Virus record (IMG/VR): IMGVR_UViG_3300028193_000001
Coordinates: 1 to 42,556 of that record
Direction: 5' to 3' (one strand)
DNA: 42,556 nt
From: a virus
The translations under genes and the position numbers were made by a program. Positions within the stretch are counted from its first letter, which is position 1, and each line of letters opens with the position of its first letter. The notes beneath the pieces were generated by a model. The model was given only the letters and a program-made list of their open reading frames with translations, was not told the DNA's origin and did no database searches. This document shows positions 16,901 through 23,742 of the stretch, in pieces.

Positions 16901-17451
16901 AAGAGCAGGTCATTACCGTTGGTGAAGGTGGAGAAAAAGAGGTTATTATTCCGATATCCAAATTTGTGCCGTTCCTTGCAGGAGATTATTCGCTGCCTGG
17001 TGGGTTCGGGATCGAGCATATTCCCAGAGTTTCACGCGGAGCACGCGGAGGAACAAAGAACGCAGAGACCGCAAAGATTGGAATGAGTATCCCAGATATT
17101 AGTAATGTGTATGAGCAGTCACCGGTGAGTAGTCATTTTTCTGCTGTTAATAATTATATATCTAATGTGACTCGTTCCCAAGTTGAACTTGGGAATGTAA
17201 TGATGGCTGGTGGGGGCGTTCCCAAATCGGAGTTTGGGAACGAGAATGTAATTAAGATGAATGAATTGGAATCGCTGATGAGGTCGAACACTAATGCGAT
17301 CAAGGCGATGAATATGAATTTGGTGAGCAAGGATATGACACCGAATATATTAATTGAGAGTAAGATTGATGGCGAAAAGTTCGTGCTAAAACAGGTGAAG
17401 GCAATCGAGAATGAGCTGACACGCAGAGGTGTAAATTTAGACGATGCCTAA
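13921..17451 (+). CDS. Tape measure protein
   Basis: This 1176-aa protein sets tail length. The N-terminal part is coiled coil (LRGEIHELRNAIVGMNEKTK). Residues about 130-155 form a hydrophobic patch (RNQILVFLLAWRMIKTTL). A long helical middle follows, then an Ala-rich membrane-like region near 920-985 (VAANIASFGGAGVAAAT) and the usual end motif (ALGGLVGAKEGMFV; VITVGEGGEKEVIIP). I prefer ATG 13921 (AAGG 6 nt upstream) over 13906. At about 1.5 angstrom per residue, tail length would be near 175 nm (rule of thumb). Residues about 1035-1055 and 1083-1108 are translated family D and family A repeats. Confidence 0.92.
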   Translation: MAGSKIELLIAARNEAGRELKLLRGEIHELRNAIVGMNEKTKSSNKEVEESNKKVGKSYIKNARTINDITHNIKILQNQQKSAVIGSREYTSSIKMLRIEQKKLASATGKMGAQGVQQFNRMRIATSGLRRTLGAMRNQILVFLLAWRMIKTTLDIGTEAIQVSKDAEEIQNKFDVVFKSVKDVTNDWAESFADSVGRARQDVKKFSSEVGDVLKPLGFATNESAALAKQVVELGLDVASFNNRQDPEVIQSFIKAITGERESLKTLGIVINEADVEQEAYTAGLVAQGEELSKTAKAQATINLLFKNSQDAQGDLARTSESLVNVEKRRNAEYKNMMERMGKKLIPLAKTWNKLLISMYELTKPAVNKLAELQRTMAGFERQEKNLNMMISQFQNLKDRTGKSNEEIDRMNGLMQKLGEAFPSAATFDEFGNVIDVNIESMRTLIELQIESLRLILSKQLKNTYKDFVDDLKKMDELSGSIEFRKVFYKEPAEEKKSALEALGLENLGKLTKQELKWAEEEIKKSSKIIDVFKGKMDSLQAPLDVAVKRIMSMFLEPDKVTIVELAAELGMNLKNNEKFLNRLLQRWKELQKTTSEGLGGGKEEAGLLFNEKELETLEKSLKKLYEELGEEQITLGSLDIDEGFERATFIMEGQINQRIALLNKEKQKLIDHHKGVEKIHGDDLKAFETYTEEIVTLEKVKATKLDILREQYRQKFEEAYVDARINAIEDSMQRQIETYEQGYEDQKVIYDEYLEHKIISTEQYNAMLLQLEKAKNDKINDLRQEQLDKDEQDYLNYFKDMAAMSEADYELQKKLVNIEASEKFTAMLDLKQRGIIGIQELAEAEVAIEQWKYEQKRAILLKQFDDANHYWLEPTMAGLDMIANKWIESMDIASDVASSFINSFASIAMEWIKEQIKMVLISDSLKAIEVVKAAKTGTAMAIAYTPAAVAANIASFGGAGVAAATTHAAYFTAAQAMALGGLVGAKEGMFVDKEQVITVGEGGEKEVIIPISKFVPFLAGDYSLPGGFGIEHIPRVSRGARGGTKNAETAKIGMSIPDISNVYEQSPVSSHFSAVNNYISNVTRSQVELGNVMMAGGGVPKSEFGNENVIKMNELESLMRSNTNAIKAMNMNLVSKDMTPNILIESKIDGEKFVLKQVKAIENELTRRGVNLDDA
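17026..17080 (+). repeat. Family D repeat inside the tape measure gene
   Basis: TTTCACGCGGAGCACGCGGAGG is followed by AAAGAACGCAGAGACCGCAAAG, read in frame near the tape measure C-terminus. Elsewhere the same family is intergenic. Confidence 0.88.
17171..17244 (+). repeat. Two family A palindromes inside the tape measure gene
   Basis: CTCGTTCCCAAG...CTTGGGAATG (17171-17198) and GCGTTCCCAAATCGGAG...GGGAACGAG (17217-17244) are both translated in frame (RSQVELGN, then VPKSEFGNEN). The second is the same variant as the intergenic copies at 29153 and 29593. Confidence 0.9.
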
Positions 17452-19036
17452 TTTTAGAGTTTTGGTCGATGGCGATGATGTAAGCAGATTTTGCGATGCG
17501 GATACTGTATATTGCTTGAAGCGGAATCGGGATTTTTCTTTGATCGTACCTGGATTGAATATTTATATGTCTCAGGACAGTACAACCGTTCCGGAAAAGG
17601 GCGATATTGTGCTCATATATTACGCCACGGATATTATTTTTTACGGATTTATTGATAATGTGAAGGACGCCAATGACGGCACGGATTATGATATTAAGAT
17701 CATTCATTACCTTGAAAAACTCAAGGATTATAAGATAGATCATGACACTCTTCATACTGCACTCGCAGCAGGAACATCAGCACAGTACGGTACTTCATTT
17801 TTCGGAATTTATTACGTACAAGCAACATGGTTGGTTGAGTGTTTAATGAATCTTATAAGCACACCATATTCTGTGACTATGAATGGTGTAAGCGAATATA
17901 TCTTTCCTGGAATTAAGTTTGAAGAAATATATTTTTATGAGCAGATGCTTTATTCAATGGGTCAAAATCAAGCTGCAAGATATGATGTTTGGAATAACGA
18001 AGATGATGAAAATTATTATGAATATCAAGATAATAAAATTAGCGCCTTCACCCTGCTGAGTGAATTGACATCTATTTTCAAAATATACATTTATTTCTGG
18101 AATGATTTTGTTGTGGATATTGAGAGCAATCTGGATCAATACAGCTTTCATAAGAGTTTGCGGTGGAAGCGTGAGAGCAGAGATTATAATGCACCAAATA
18201 ATAATGTAAATGTAAAAGTGTCCTTTAAAAAAGACTTAGAGGCATATTCAGACCCAGATTTTACTGATTTAGATCAATATAATTTTTTGGGAGATGATAT
18301 AACATATAGAAATATAAAAAACAAATCTTTAATTAATAATATGGGGATTTTTATTAATTTAAAGTCAAACGGATTACAAATTAATGGTGGCTTCGAGACT
18401 TGGTTATCCGGTGTGCCAGAAGGATGGACAACTGGCGGTGTAAATGTTTTCCAAGAAACAAATCCTACTTATGTACATGGAGGCACAAGTTCGGTAAAAT
18501 TACATAATACTACTGGGGGATCCTTTGCATATATATATCAAGTGATTAATCTTGATTATGTGGGAATATTTGGATTAATACATTTTTGGAGATGGTGTAC
18601 ATGGGGAAATTCATTAATAGTAAATATTGAGGGATGGAAAAATGGTGTGTGGGTAGAAATATATAATCAAGCTACAGGTACTTACAGCGGTTGGGTTAAA
18701 GAGAGTATTAATTTTGAAATACCACAAGATATAACAAGAATAAAAATAAAATTTATAAATCAAATAGCCCCTCCTGTTCATACAATTACTTATATTGATG
18801 ACTTTGAGATATTTATTGTGGAGTCGCTATTAAAGGAATATGCGGTTTCTCTGATGGATGTTTATGCTCGGGATTATACTGTTTTAGATGTTGAGACTGA
18901 GATCGATACTGTTATCCGCAGGGCGCAGGAGATCGGCTTCGATGTCGCGGAGCAGAAGAAAGTTATTATGCTGGATGGTCCCGAAGGTGATGCTCTGGGA
19001 TTTCCTTATACGTTGCCTTTGGAGTTTGAGACGTGA
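17444..19036 (+). CDS. Tail tip / distal tail protein with carbohydrate-binding-like insert
   Basis: This 530-aa protein follows the tape measure and overlaps it by 8 bp, the position of distal tail or hub proteins. The first about 300 residues are beta-rich (FRVLVDGDDVSRFCDADTVY; DIVLIYYATDIIFYGFID). Residues about 305-462 look like a CBM-type jelly roll: NGGFETWLSGVPEGWTTGG, HGGTSSVKLHNTTGG, then VWVEIYNQATGTYSGW and ITYIDDFEIF. The chain then returns to a helix-rich end. An inserted sugar-binding domain suggests a role in host surface contact alongside the DGR protein. Confidence 0.75.
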   Translation: MPNFRVLVDGDDVSRFCDADTVYCLKRNRDFSLIVPGLNIYMSQDSTTVPEKGDIVLIYYATDIIFYGFIDNVKDANDGTDYDIKIIHYLEKLKDYKIDHDTLHTALAAGTSAQYGTSFFGIYYVQATWLVECLMNLISTPYSVTMNGVSEYIFPGIKFEEIYFYEQMLYSMGQNQAARYDVWNNEDDENYYEYQDNKISAFTLLSELTSIFKIYIYFWNDFVVDIESNLDQYSFHKSLRWKRESRDYNAPNNNVNVKVSFKKDLEAYSDPDFTDLDQYNFLGDDITYRNIKNKSLINNMGIFINLKSNGLQINGGFETWLSGVPEGWTTGGVNVFQETNPTYVHGGTSSVKLHNTTGGSFAYIYQVINLDYVGIFGLIHFWRWCTWGNSLIVNIEGWKNGVWVEIYNQATGTYSGWVKESINFEIPQDITRIKIKFINQIAPPVHTITYIDDFEIFIVESLLKEYAVSLMDVYARDYTVLDVETEIDTVIRRAQEIGFDVAEQKKVIMLDGPEGDALGFPYTLPLEFET

Positions 19037-19052
19037 TAAAAAGGGAAAATGG

Positions 19053-19080
19053 CATTCCCAAGTCCAACTTGGGAACGAGA
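19053..19080 (+). repeat. Family A palindrome
   Basis: CATTCCCAAG TCCAA CTTGGGAACGAG lies between the tail tip gene and the following gene. Confidence 0.88.
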
Positions 19081-19116
19081 GATGAAATATAAAGTAAAAA
19101 ATAAGGAAGTATTATC

Positions 19117-19863
19117 ATGGCTTTAATAACAATTATTGATAAAGGGGTTGGAGATAAACTGACCTCTGCGGAAATAAATCAGATATTAGATGCTCTTAAG
19201 GATGGGACTAAGGAAGTAAACTGCTCAGGAATGCAGGTTGCGGGGGTTTTGCTGTCTGCAACCATTGCAGAATTGAATTGTTTGCATAGTGCGGGAGTCT
19301 CAAATGCTGAATTTGCCATATTGGATGGATTGTTGGTGTCAACGACTCAAATCAATATATTAGGAGATGATGGGGCAAAGGGAAATGCTCTTATTGGCAG
19401 AAGTGCCGGCGGAGCGATCGGGAATATTCAAACGATCGATGGTAATCCGAATATCACCAGCCCTCTTGCTTTCCTTAATATGCCTTTTTGGGTGAAAAAA
19501 GAGATCAATCATGATGATACAAGTCCTGTTACGATACTTAGCATTGGAGATGGATATATTGTGCATAGAGCGATAGTGAAAGTTACCGAGGCATGGGATG
19601 ACAGCTCTAAGGCGTTCAAGGTTGGGCACGGCTCGGATGATGATGCTTTTATTACTGATCTCGGTGCAGCACTTGCAACTCCAAAATATTACGGATTTGA
19701 TAATACATATTGGGGAGTTCGGCTTGATAACAGTGTGGATAAACATTCCAAATTATGGATCGCAGACGGAGCTTATGATCTGAAGGCAACATTTGTGGGC
19801 ACAGGCAATGGTGGAAGCCAGGGCATTTGTGATGTTTATATATTAATGTCAAAATTGGATTAA
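19117..19863 (+). CDS. Tail-fibre-like structural protein
   Basis: This 248-aa protein begins with a helix and turn region found at the start of many tail fibre or appendage proteins (LTSAEINQILDALKDGTKEV). A repeated short strand pattern follows (LSATIAELNCLHSAGVSNAEF). The C-terminal beta domain (about 125-248) has VTILSIGDGYIVHRAIVKVTE and ends GGSQGICDVYILMSKLD, suggesting a compact beta-sandwich. It has a good ribosome site (AAGGAAG). It is placed after the tail tip and is likely a trimeric fibre or cap, but no receptor-binding motif is recognised. Confidence 0.62.
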   Translation: MALITIIDKGVGDKLTSAEINQILDALKDGTKEVNCSGMQVAGVLLSATIAELNCLHSAGVSNAEFAILDGLLVSTTQINILGDDGAKGNALIGRSAGGAIGNIQTIDGNPNITSPLAFLNMPFWVKKEINHDDTSPVTILSIGDGYIVHRAIVKVTEAWDDSSKAFKVGHGSDDDAFITDLGAALATPKYYGFDNTYWGVRLDNSVDKHSKLWIADGAYDLKATFVGTGNGGSQGICDVYILMSKLD

Positions 19864-19865
19864 GA

Positions 19866-20101
19866 GAACGAGGAGCGAAAAGCGTGAAGCGAAAAGCGAC
19901 ATTTACCATCTCGTTCCCAAGTTCAACTTGGGAACAAGTAAAAACATCCTCGTTCCCAAGCCCTCACACCATCTCGTTCCCAAGCCCTCACACCATCTCG
20001 TTCCCAAGCCCTCACACCATCTCGTTCCCAAGCCCCTGCTTGGGAATGCAAAGCAGAAAACACACCCCCCGGCCAAAGCCGCACCCCTCTTATTAGAGGG
20101 G
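19866..20101 (+). repeat. Large repeat cluster with 24-bp tandem array (families F, A and B)
   Basis: It begins with AGCGAAAAGCG units (F), then a full family-A palindrome (19909-19937). Three 24-bp direct units (CTCGTTCCCAAGCCCTCACACCAT type, 19949-20020) follow, then a complete palindrome and a family-B double hairpin (20061-20101). The tandem part is made of half-palindromes. The cluster is open in more than one frame, but I call no gene because it is repeat throughout. Confidence 0.88.
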
Positions 20102-20128
20102 AATGATAGATATTAAAGAGGTGTTGAT

Positions 20129-20833
20129 ATGATACAAGGAATTGGTAATCCGGTTGTGATGAGCACAGACGGCACCATTCATAGTGGTGTTGCTCTGGAA
20201 TTAAAGTTTTGCGATGAAATATTCCCAAATTTTGAAAAACGAACAGAGATTAAAAAGAGCAGTATATTCAACGGATTCAACCATTATGTGAACCGGTGGA
20301 CGCATTGGGAATTCCGGTGGATCATCCATTTATACGAGGCGATCCGTGCCGGCGAAGCTGCGCCATATAATACACCTGCTGCATATTTCGCTGAGTTATT
20401 AAACCTATTAGATTGTAATTTTAAATTAAAAGCGCATAAATACGAGTATAATTATACAGATAATGAGCCAAGTGCGGTGGCTGTGGCAAACTGGATCCAG
20501 TCGAAGCATATTACTTTTGGTACGGGAAGTTCCGGGACTTCGATAGTATTGGATGAGGCAGAGCTTAATGAGGATGATTATCTAAATGGGCTAAATATTA
20601 CGTGGAATGGAACGACAAAAGCGATCATAGATTATGTGGGTTCTACTCATACCGCCACGATTGCGTCACCTTTCGCGAGTGATCCGGTAATTACTGACGA
20701 ATATACTATTGATGTGTTTTTCCACTGCAAGCCGTTTAAATTGTTTTATCTGGAAGATTTGCAGCGGGCGGATTGCCTGGAGCTGATCGTGGAGAGCATG
20801 CGCCCGGTTGATGTGGATCAGATCGCAACATAA
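20129..20833 (+). CDS. Late structural protein of unknown function
   Basis: This 234-aa protein is the last gene of the late operon before a terminator. The N-terminal part (NPVVMSTDGTIHSGVALELK) and the middle (NRWTHWEFRWIIHLYEAIR) look folded and globular. Residues about 130-200 form a beta-rich section (SIVLDEAELNEDDY; IIDYVGSTHTATIASPF). It is probably a tail-associated protein by position. I do not recognise the family. AGAGGTG precedes the ATG. Confidence 0.65.
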   Translation: MIQGIGNPVVMSTDGTIHSGVALELKFCDEIFPNFEKRTEIKKSSIFNGFNHYVNRWTHWEFRWIIHLYEAIRAGEAAPYNTPAAYFAELLNLLDCNFKLKAHKYEYNYTDNEPSAVAVANWIQSKHITFGTGSSGTSIVLDEAELNEDDYLNGLNITWNGTTKAIIDYVGSTHTATIASPFASDPVITDEYTIDVFFHCKPFKLFYLEDLQRADCLELIVESMRPVDVDQIAT

Positions 20834-20896
20834 GCGAAGAGCGTGAAGCGTGGAGCGAAAAGATACCACGCACCCAATACCCAGTACCTATAAAAA

Positions 20897-20928
20897 AAGC
20901 CGGGCAGGGTTAGTGCTCGGCTTGTTTT
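20897..20928. terminator. Bidirectional terminator between convergent operons
   Basis: Stem AAGCCGGGC (20897-20905) pairs with GCTCGGCTT (20915-20923) with one G-U pair. On the plus strand it is followed by GTTTT. On the minus strand the stem is followed by seven T, a textbook tail. It sits between the end of the plus-strand late genes (20833) and the end of the minus-strand operon (20941). Confidence 0.9.
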
Positions 20929-20940
20929 GGGGGGCAAGGA

Positions 20941-21438
20941 TTATAGCTGAATTTCCTCCATCTCTATGAGTTTCTCAATTGCACTATTAAGATCGTCATT
21001 CTGTTCTGGAAAATTACTCTGATTGTCTGTATTCTCACAATATAGCACACCTACACCAACAATTTCCCGCGTGGAAAGATGAAGATATATGAAAGCAACC
21101 GGATTATTCATTTTTCGTAAATCTGCAATCGCATCAGCATCAATATCGAAATACTGAAATGCGTCAACCTGGATCTCAATGACATCCGAATCGTGTTCTT
21201 TCTCGATATAGTATTCATACATTAGATTTCCCGCCGCAAGTATGTCGGGACAATTCTGAATTATTTCCGTTTCATAGCCAATACCGTTAATAGTCGAATA
21301 TAATATCACGTCAGTATCGGGGTCAGAAATTTCGTCATCGAAAACGAAAATTTCAAGATTGTTGGATTCTTTCCATTGTTCATAATCTTTTTGATTGGAA
21401 AATGCTTTCTCAATTGCTCTGAATTTTTTAATTTTCAT
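20941..21438 (-). CDS. Hypothetical acidic protein (minus operon, gene 4)
   Basis: This 165-aa acidic protein begins MKIKKFRAIEKAFSNQKDY and contains EIFVFDDEISDPDTDV and ADAIADLRKMNNPVAFIYLH. The C-terminus ends in an amphipathic helix (NSAIEKLIEMEEIQL). A good ribosome site (AAGGAG) lies before the start. It is last in the only leftward operon and ends 18 bp from the shared terminator. The leftward direction, opposite to all other genes, suggests a lysogeny or host-interaction role, but nothing in the sequence specifies one. Confidence 0.65.
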   Translation of the reverse strand: MKIKKFRAIEKAFSNQKDYEQWKESNNLEIFVFDDEISDPDTDVILYSTINGIGYETEIIQNCPDILAAGNLMYEYYIEKEHDSDVIEIQVDAFQYFDIDADAIADLRKMNNPVAFIYLHLSTREIVGVGVLYCENTDNQSNFPEQNDDLNSAIEKLIEMEEIQL

Positions 21439-21449
21439 ATTATTTCTCC

Positions 21450-21650
21450 TTATTTCATTTCATAATTTTGTATAACGGCTCGGGTGCCGTCAGGGAGTTT
21501 TGTCAATTCCGTCTCAGGAACGTTCTCAATGTCAAGGTCAATGATCTGGATCGGGTGCTCCTGGTTCTCAATTTCCACCACCACGCCGGCATGAATAAAG
21601 ATCCGGGTTGGGTGAGAGTCATGTGTTTTTTCAAATGTGATGTCTTTCAT
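21450..21650 (-). CDS. Hypothetical small protein (minus operon, gene 3)
   Basis: This 66-aa protein (MKDITFEKTHDSHPTRIFIH...) is predicted to be mostly beta strand, including AGVVVEIENQEHPIQIIDLD. It overlaps the preceding gene by 4 bp, so the two are coupled. Its ribosome site (GGAGGTCC) lies inside that gene. It is followed 12 bp later by the last gene of the operon. No family is recognised. Confidence 0.65.
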   Translation of the reverse strand: MKDITFEKTHDSHPTRIFIHAGVVVEIENQEHPIQIIDLDIENVPETELTKLPDGTRAVIQNYEMK

Positions 21651-22066
21651 TGATGGACCTCCTGGGCGGGTTTCGGGTTGCGGGTTGCGGGTTTCGGGGG
21701 TTGAATTGCAGTAATTAATATTTCATCTGCGTCAGGTTTTAGTCCCAATTCAAGTAATACAAATTTAAAGATGTTGGGATTTTCAAAATCCTCATAGTAT
21801 TGATGGGGGATTCCATGCTCTGCAAACTCAATATTGATTAGAAGCTGTTCCCGGATATGCTCGCCGGTTTGTGTTAATGTTCCGGATTCATCGATCAGAT
21901 CTTCTTTGATCATTCGATGTGTTATTCTTATTTGAGTTTTGTTGACTGTGATGGTGTCAAGTCTCACCTGATCATCTTCGTTGACGATCCTGTAGTAGTT
22001 TGATTCTCCGGCAAGTGCGGTTTTCACGTTTACCGGGAGTTTTACGGGTGCGTAAGATGTTTTCAT
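21647..22066 (-). CDS. Hypothetical protein (minus operon, gene 2) with repeat-derived tail
   Basis: This 139-aa protein has an alpha/beta-looking body (YYRIVNEDDQVRLDTITVNK; FKFVLLELGLKPDADEILI). The last about 18 residues (PPKPATRNPKPAQEV) are encoded by a family-J repeat (GGGTTGCGGGTTTCGGG, 21665-21700), so the original C-terminus seems altered or extended. It starts after CAGGAGC and overlaps the stop of a 19-codon upstream frame (ATGA). Confidence 0.65.
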   Translation of the reverse strand: MKTSYAPVKLPVNVKTALAGESNYYRIVNEDDQVRLDTITVNKTQIRITHRMIKEDLIDESGTLTQTGEHIREQLLINIEFAEHGIPHQYYEDFENPNIFKFVLLELGLKPDADEILITAIQPPKPATRNPKPAQEVHQ

Positions 22067-22122
22067 TTTTGCTCCTGTTCCTGTGCGGTTAGCACATTTT
22101 TACTTATTTCTTTGATTTTCAT
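22063..22122 (-). CDS. 19-residue leader ORF, possibly leaderless
   Basis: ATG at 22122 directly abuts the conserved promoter box (22121-22160). The 19-residue peptide (MKIKEISKNVLTAQEQEQK) ends with a TGA that overlaps the next start by ATGA. There is no room for a Shine-Dalgarno site if transcription starts at the box, so translation would be leaderless. Its 3' part carries the ribosome site of the next gene. It could be a coupling leader peptide or only a by-product of the box. It is too short to be sure. Confidence 0.45.
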   Translation of the reverse strand: MKIKEISKNVLTAQEQEQK

Positions 22123-22160
22123 GGTGTCAATGGTAATGACACAATAATACCCTGTCAAGT
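22121..22160 (-). promoter_or_regulatory. Leftward promoter/operator box (copy 1 of an inverted pair)
   Basis: Read on the minus strand, this 40-bp box carries TTGACA, a 17-bp spacer and TACCAT as a possible -10, then TTGACACCAT at its end. It matches the box at 22742-22781 at 33 of 40 positions. The dyad TGACA...TGTCA inside it could be an operator half-site pair. It drives the minus operon. Confidence 0.75.
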
Positions 22161-22620
22161 TTATATGAAATTTATTTTATCTATTTAATATGATCGGGGA
22201 CCGCTGTCCCTGAAATATGCTCAGAGTTTATCCGGTTGTTCTTTGACTTTGCTTTCAATCCATTCCACGAAACTGTGTTTATGTAGAGTATGTTTCGAAA
22301 AAAAGTGTGGGGTTGACAGTCCTTTACACACGATCTTGGGTTAGGCGTGAATTTTGAAAACAAATGAAGTGAAAATGATCAACAAAACTGTGTGCTATAA
22401 TAGCCAGAAAAGAAACTTTTAAAGGATAAAACAGCAAAAAAAGAGCAAAAAAACAATAAAAACGGGGGAAAGTTACAACTCAAAACGTAAAGCGAAACTA
22501 CAAGCGGAGTGCTGCCAGTACCGGTAGGGGGGCTGTAAACATATGCACCCCTTCATATATATCCCCCCACCCTGATATCGCCACAGAGTATGAATTTCAA
22601 TAAAAGCAAATTTTAAAAAA
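22161..22620. other. Gene-free part of the control region
   Basis: No convincing gene is seen. The stretch is AT-rich with a few GC islands. One is a short GGGAC/GTCCC hairpin near 22196-22212. Another is a GGGGGG run (22527-22532) facing CCCCCC (22563-22568) across an about 30-base loop with CATATG. A TTGACA at 22313 has no good -10. This or the adjoining stretch is the likeliest place for an attP, given the integrase at 22975, but no attachment core can be recognised without a host sequence. Confidence 0.5.
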
Positions 22621-22621
22621 A

Positions 22622-22650
22622 TTGACATGTTTTTTATTTTTTAGCATAGT
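22622..22650 (+). promoter_or_regulatory. Promoter for the putative small RNA
   Basis: TTGACA (22622-22627), exactly 17 bp spacer (T-rich), then CATAGT (22645-22650). Transcription would start near 22657, just where a stem-loop begins. Confidence 0.7.
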
Positions 22651-22656
22651 AGCCAT

Positions 22657-22735
22657 ACTAAACATCGGGTGTTCTCCCGTTTGATTTAGTGCGGTTACAT
22701 CCCCTGCCTTTTGGTGGGGGATTTTTTATTTTTTA
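22657..22735 (+). ncRNA. Putative small regulatory RNA of about 75 nt
   Basis: Between the promoter and a strong terminator lie two hairpins and no plausible ORF. The first pairs ACTAAA (22657-22662) with TTTAGT (22685-22690), then C-A with T-G across one bulge, then CGGG (22666-22669) with CCCG (22676-22679), with loop TGTTCT. The second is the terminator hairpin. A GC-loop stem-loop RNA in a phage control region between divergent operons suggests an antisense or immunity-type RNA. The target is unknown. Confidence 0.6.
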
Positions 22736-22736
22736 A
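22699..22736 (+). terminator. Rho-independent terminator of the small RNA
   Basis: ATCCCCTGCC (22699-22708) pairs with GGTGGGGGAT (22713-22722) through a TTTT loop with two G-U pairs. It is followed by TTTTTATTTTTT. Confidence 0.9.
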
Positions 22737-22741
22737 TAAAA

Positions 22742-22781
22742 ACTTGACAGGTTATTATTAGGTCATCCTCTTTGACACCAT
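22742..22781 (+). promoter_or_regulatory. Rightward promoter/operator box (copy 2 of the inverted pair)
   Basis: This 40-bp box has TTGACA (22744-22749), the TATTATT centre, GTCAT, and TTGACACCAT directly abutting the start codon at 22782. It matches the minus-strand box at 22121-22160 at 33 of 40 positions. The candidate -10 (CCTCTT, 17 bp from TTGACA) is poor, so activation or an unusual host consensus is possible. No ribosome site lies between the box and ATG, so the mRNA may be leaderless. Confidence 0.75.
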
Positions 22782-22997
22782 ATGAGAAATAAACAAAAAA
22801 CAGAGAATCTTAAAAAGGTTCATTTAAACCTGAATCCTTATTATAAGGACTTGGTTGACCATCCGGAAAAGATACATCCTCGCCTTGAAGGTGAAGCTAT
22901 AGTAAACATTATGAAATTGGGATTGGATGCGTTGATCATACAAGAAAGTAACCGATTAGAAAGAGAGGATCAAGATGAACAAGGAGAAACTGAATAA
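22782..22997 (+). CDS. Ribbon-helix-helix-like small regulator
   Basis: This 71-aa protein contains one strand followed by two helices: KKVHLNLNPYYKDLVDHPEK, then GEAIVNIMKLGLDALIIQES. This is compatible with an RHH DNA-binding fold (known to act as a dimer on short operators). It is the first gene after the rightward box, overlaps the integrase start by 23 bp, and could regulate the box pair. The RHH call is by pattern only. No classical CI-type repressor is seen anywhere. Confidence 0.55.
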   Translation: MRNKQKTENLKKVHLNLNPYYKDLVDHPEKIHPRLEGEAIVNIMKLGLDALIIQESNRLEREDQDEQGETE

Positions 22998-23676
22998 GCT
23001 CGTAAAAGAGATTTCCAGAATTATCAGGAATAATGATCTTAGTTATGATGAGTTTAACGAAGTTAACCGGCTGTCTCGGAAGGTGACCGGATTAACTGCG
23101 CCGAAAAGGCGCAAACAATTTCACGTTCTTCCTACTCATGAAGAACTTTCAAAATTTTTAGATGTGCTCGCAGGTGCACCTCTCAAACATGAGCTGATGA
23201 TCAAGCTGTTGTGGTTCACCGGACTTCGTAATTTCGAGATGTGTAATATCCGGATGAATGAAGTTGATCTAAATGAAGCAGGGATGGAAAAGATACTCAT
23301 ACACGGGAAAGGCGGATATGACAGATTCGTTGCAATCCCACCAAAACTGGCACGGGACCTGAAGAGATATATGAAAGATGTATCCAATAATATTTGGCTG
23401 TTCGAGAGCAGGATCGGGAAGCCATATACTACAGCAGGATTCCGTAAAATTGTTCGCAAGTACCGGGATCTCGCTGGCTTGAGCGATAAGATATATCCTC
23501 ACAATTTCCGGCATCTCGTTGGCACCGAAGCAATAAAGCTCGGGTTCTCCAAAGAAGAGGTCCAAAACATTCTAAGACATACGTCCATTAAGTCCACCGA
23601 TATTTATACCAATACCAACCAGGAATGGACGAGAGATATTGGCATAAAATTAGAGCAACAATTTAATAGTTATTAG
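22975..23676 (+). CDS. Tyrosine recombinase (integrase)
   Basis: This 233-aa site-specific recombinase has all catalytic positions: Arg85 (TGLRNFE), Lys112 (HGKGGYDR), His176 and Arg179 (HNFRH), His202 (LRHTS) and nucleophile Tyr211 (DIYTN). The N-terminal DNA-binding arm is short compared with lambda-type integrases of 300-400 aa, closer to minimal phage or Xer-like forms. It follows the presumed RHH gene and precedes the exported-protein cluster. It probably integrates and excises the phage genome. Confidence 0.9.
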   Translation: MNKEKLNKLVKEISRIIRNNDLSYDEFNEVNRLSRKVTGLTAPKRRKQFHVLPTHEELSKFLDVLAGAPLKHELMIKLLWFTGLRNFEMCNIRMNEVDLNEAGMEKILIHGKGGYDRFVAIPPKLARDLKRYMKDVSNNIWLFESRIGKPYTTAGFRKIVRKYRDLAGLSDKIYPHNFRHLVGTEAIKLGFSKEEVQNILRHTSIKSTDIYTNTNQEWTRDIGIKLEQQFNSY

Positions 23677-23697
23677 GAGGCAACCAATGGAAGAAAT

Positions 23698-23738
23698 GCA
23701 ACCACGAAATGCACGAAAAGACACGAAAAAGAAAGAGG
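23698..23738 (+). repeat. Family E repeat
   Basis: CAACCACGAAATGCACGAAAAG and ACACGAAAAAGAAAG units lie between the integrase and the next gene. The GAGGAG that serves as the ribosome site follows directly. Confidence 0.88.
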
Positions 23739-23742
23739 AGAA

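Noticed and set aside
19949-20047. Possible CRISPR array
   Set aside because: Units are directly tandem with no spacers, and are halves of the family-A palindrome. No cas genes are present.
19884-20116. Overlapping 62- and 70-codon frames, and a minus-strand 101-codon frame, in the tandem repeat block
   Set aside because: Made of 24-bp repeat units; periodic proteins with no independent support.
22181-22363. 60-codon minus-strand frame in the control region
   Set aside because: No ribosome site, unusual composition, and placed upstream of the leftward box against operon logic.
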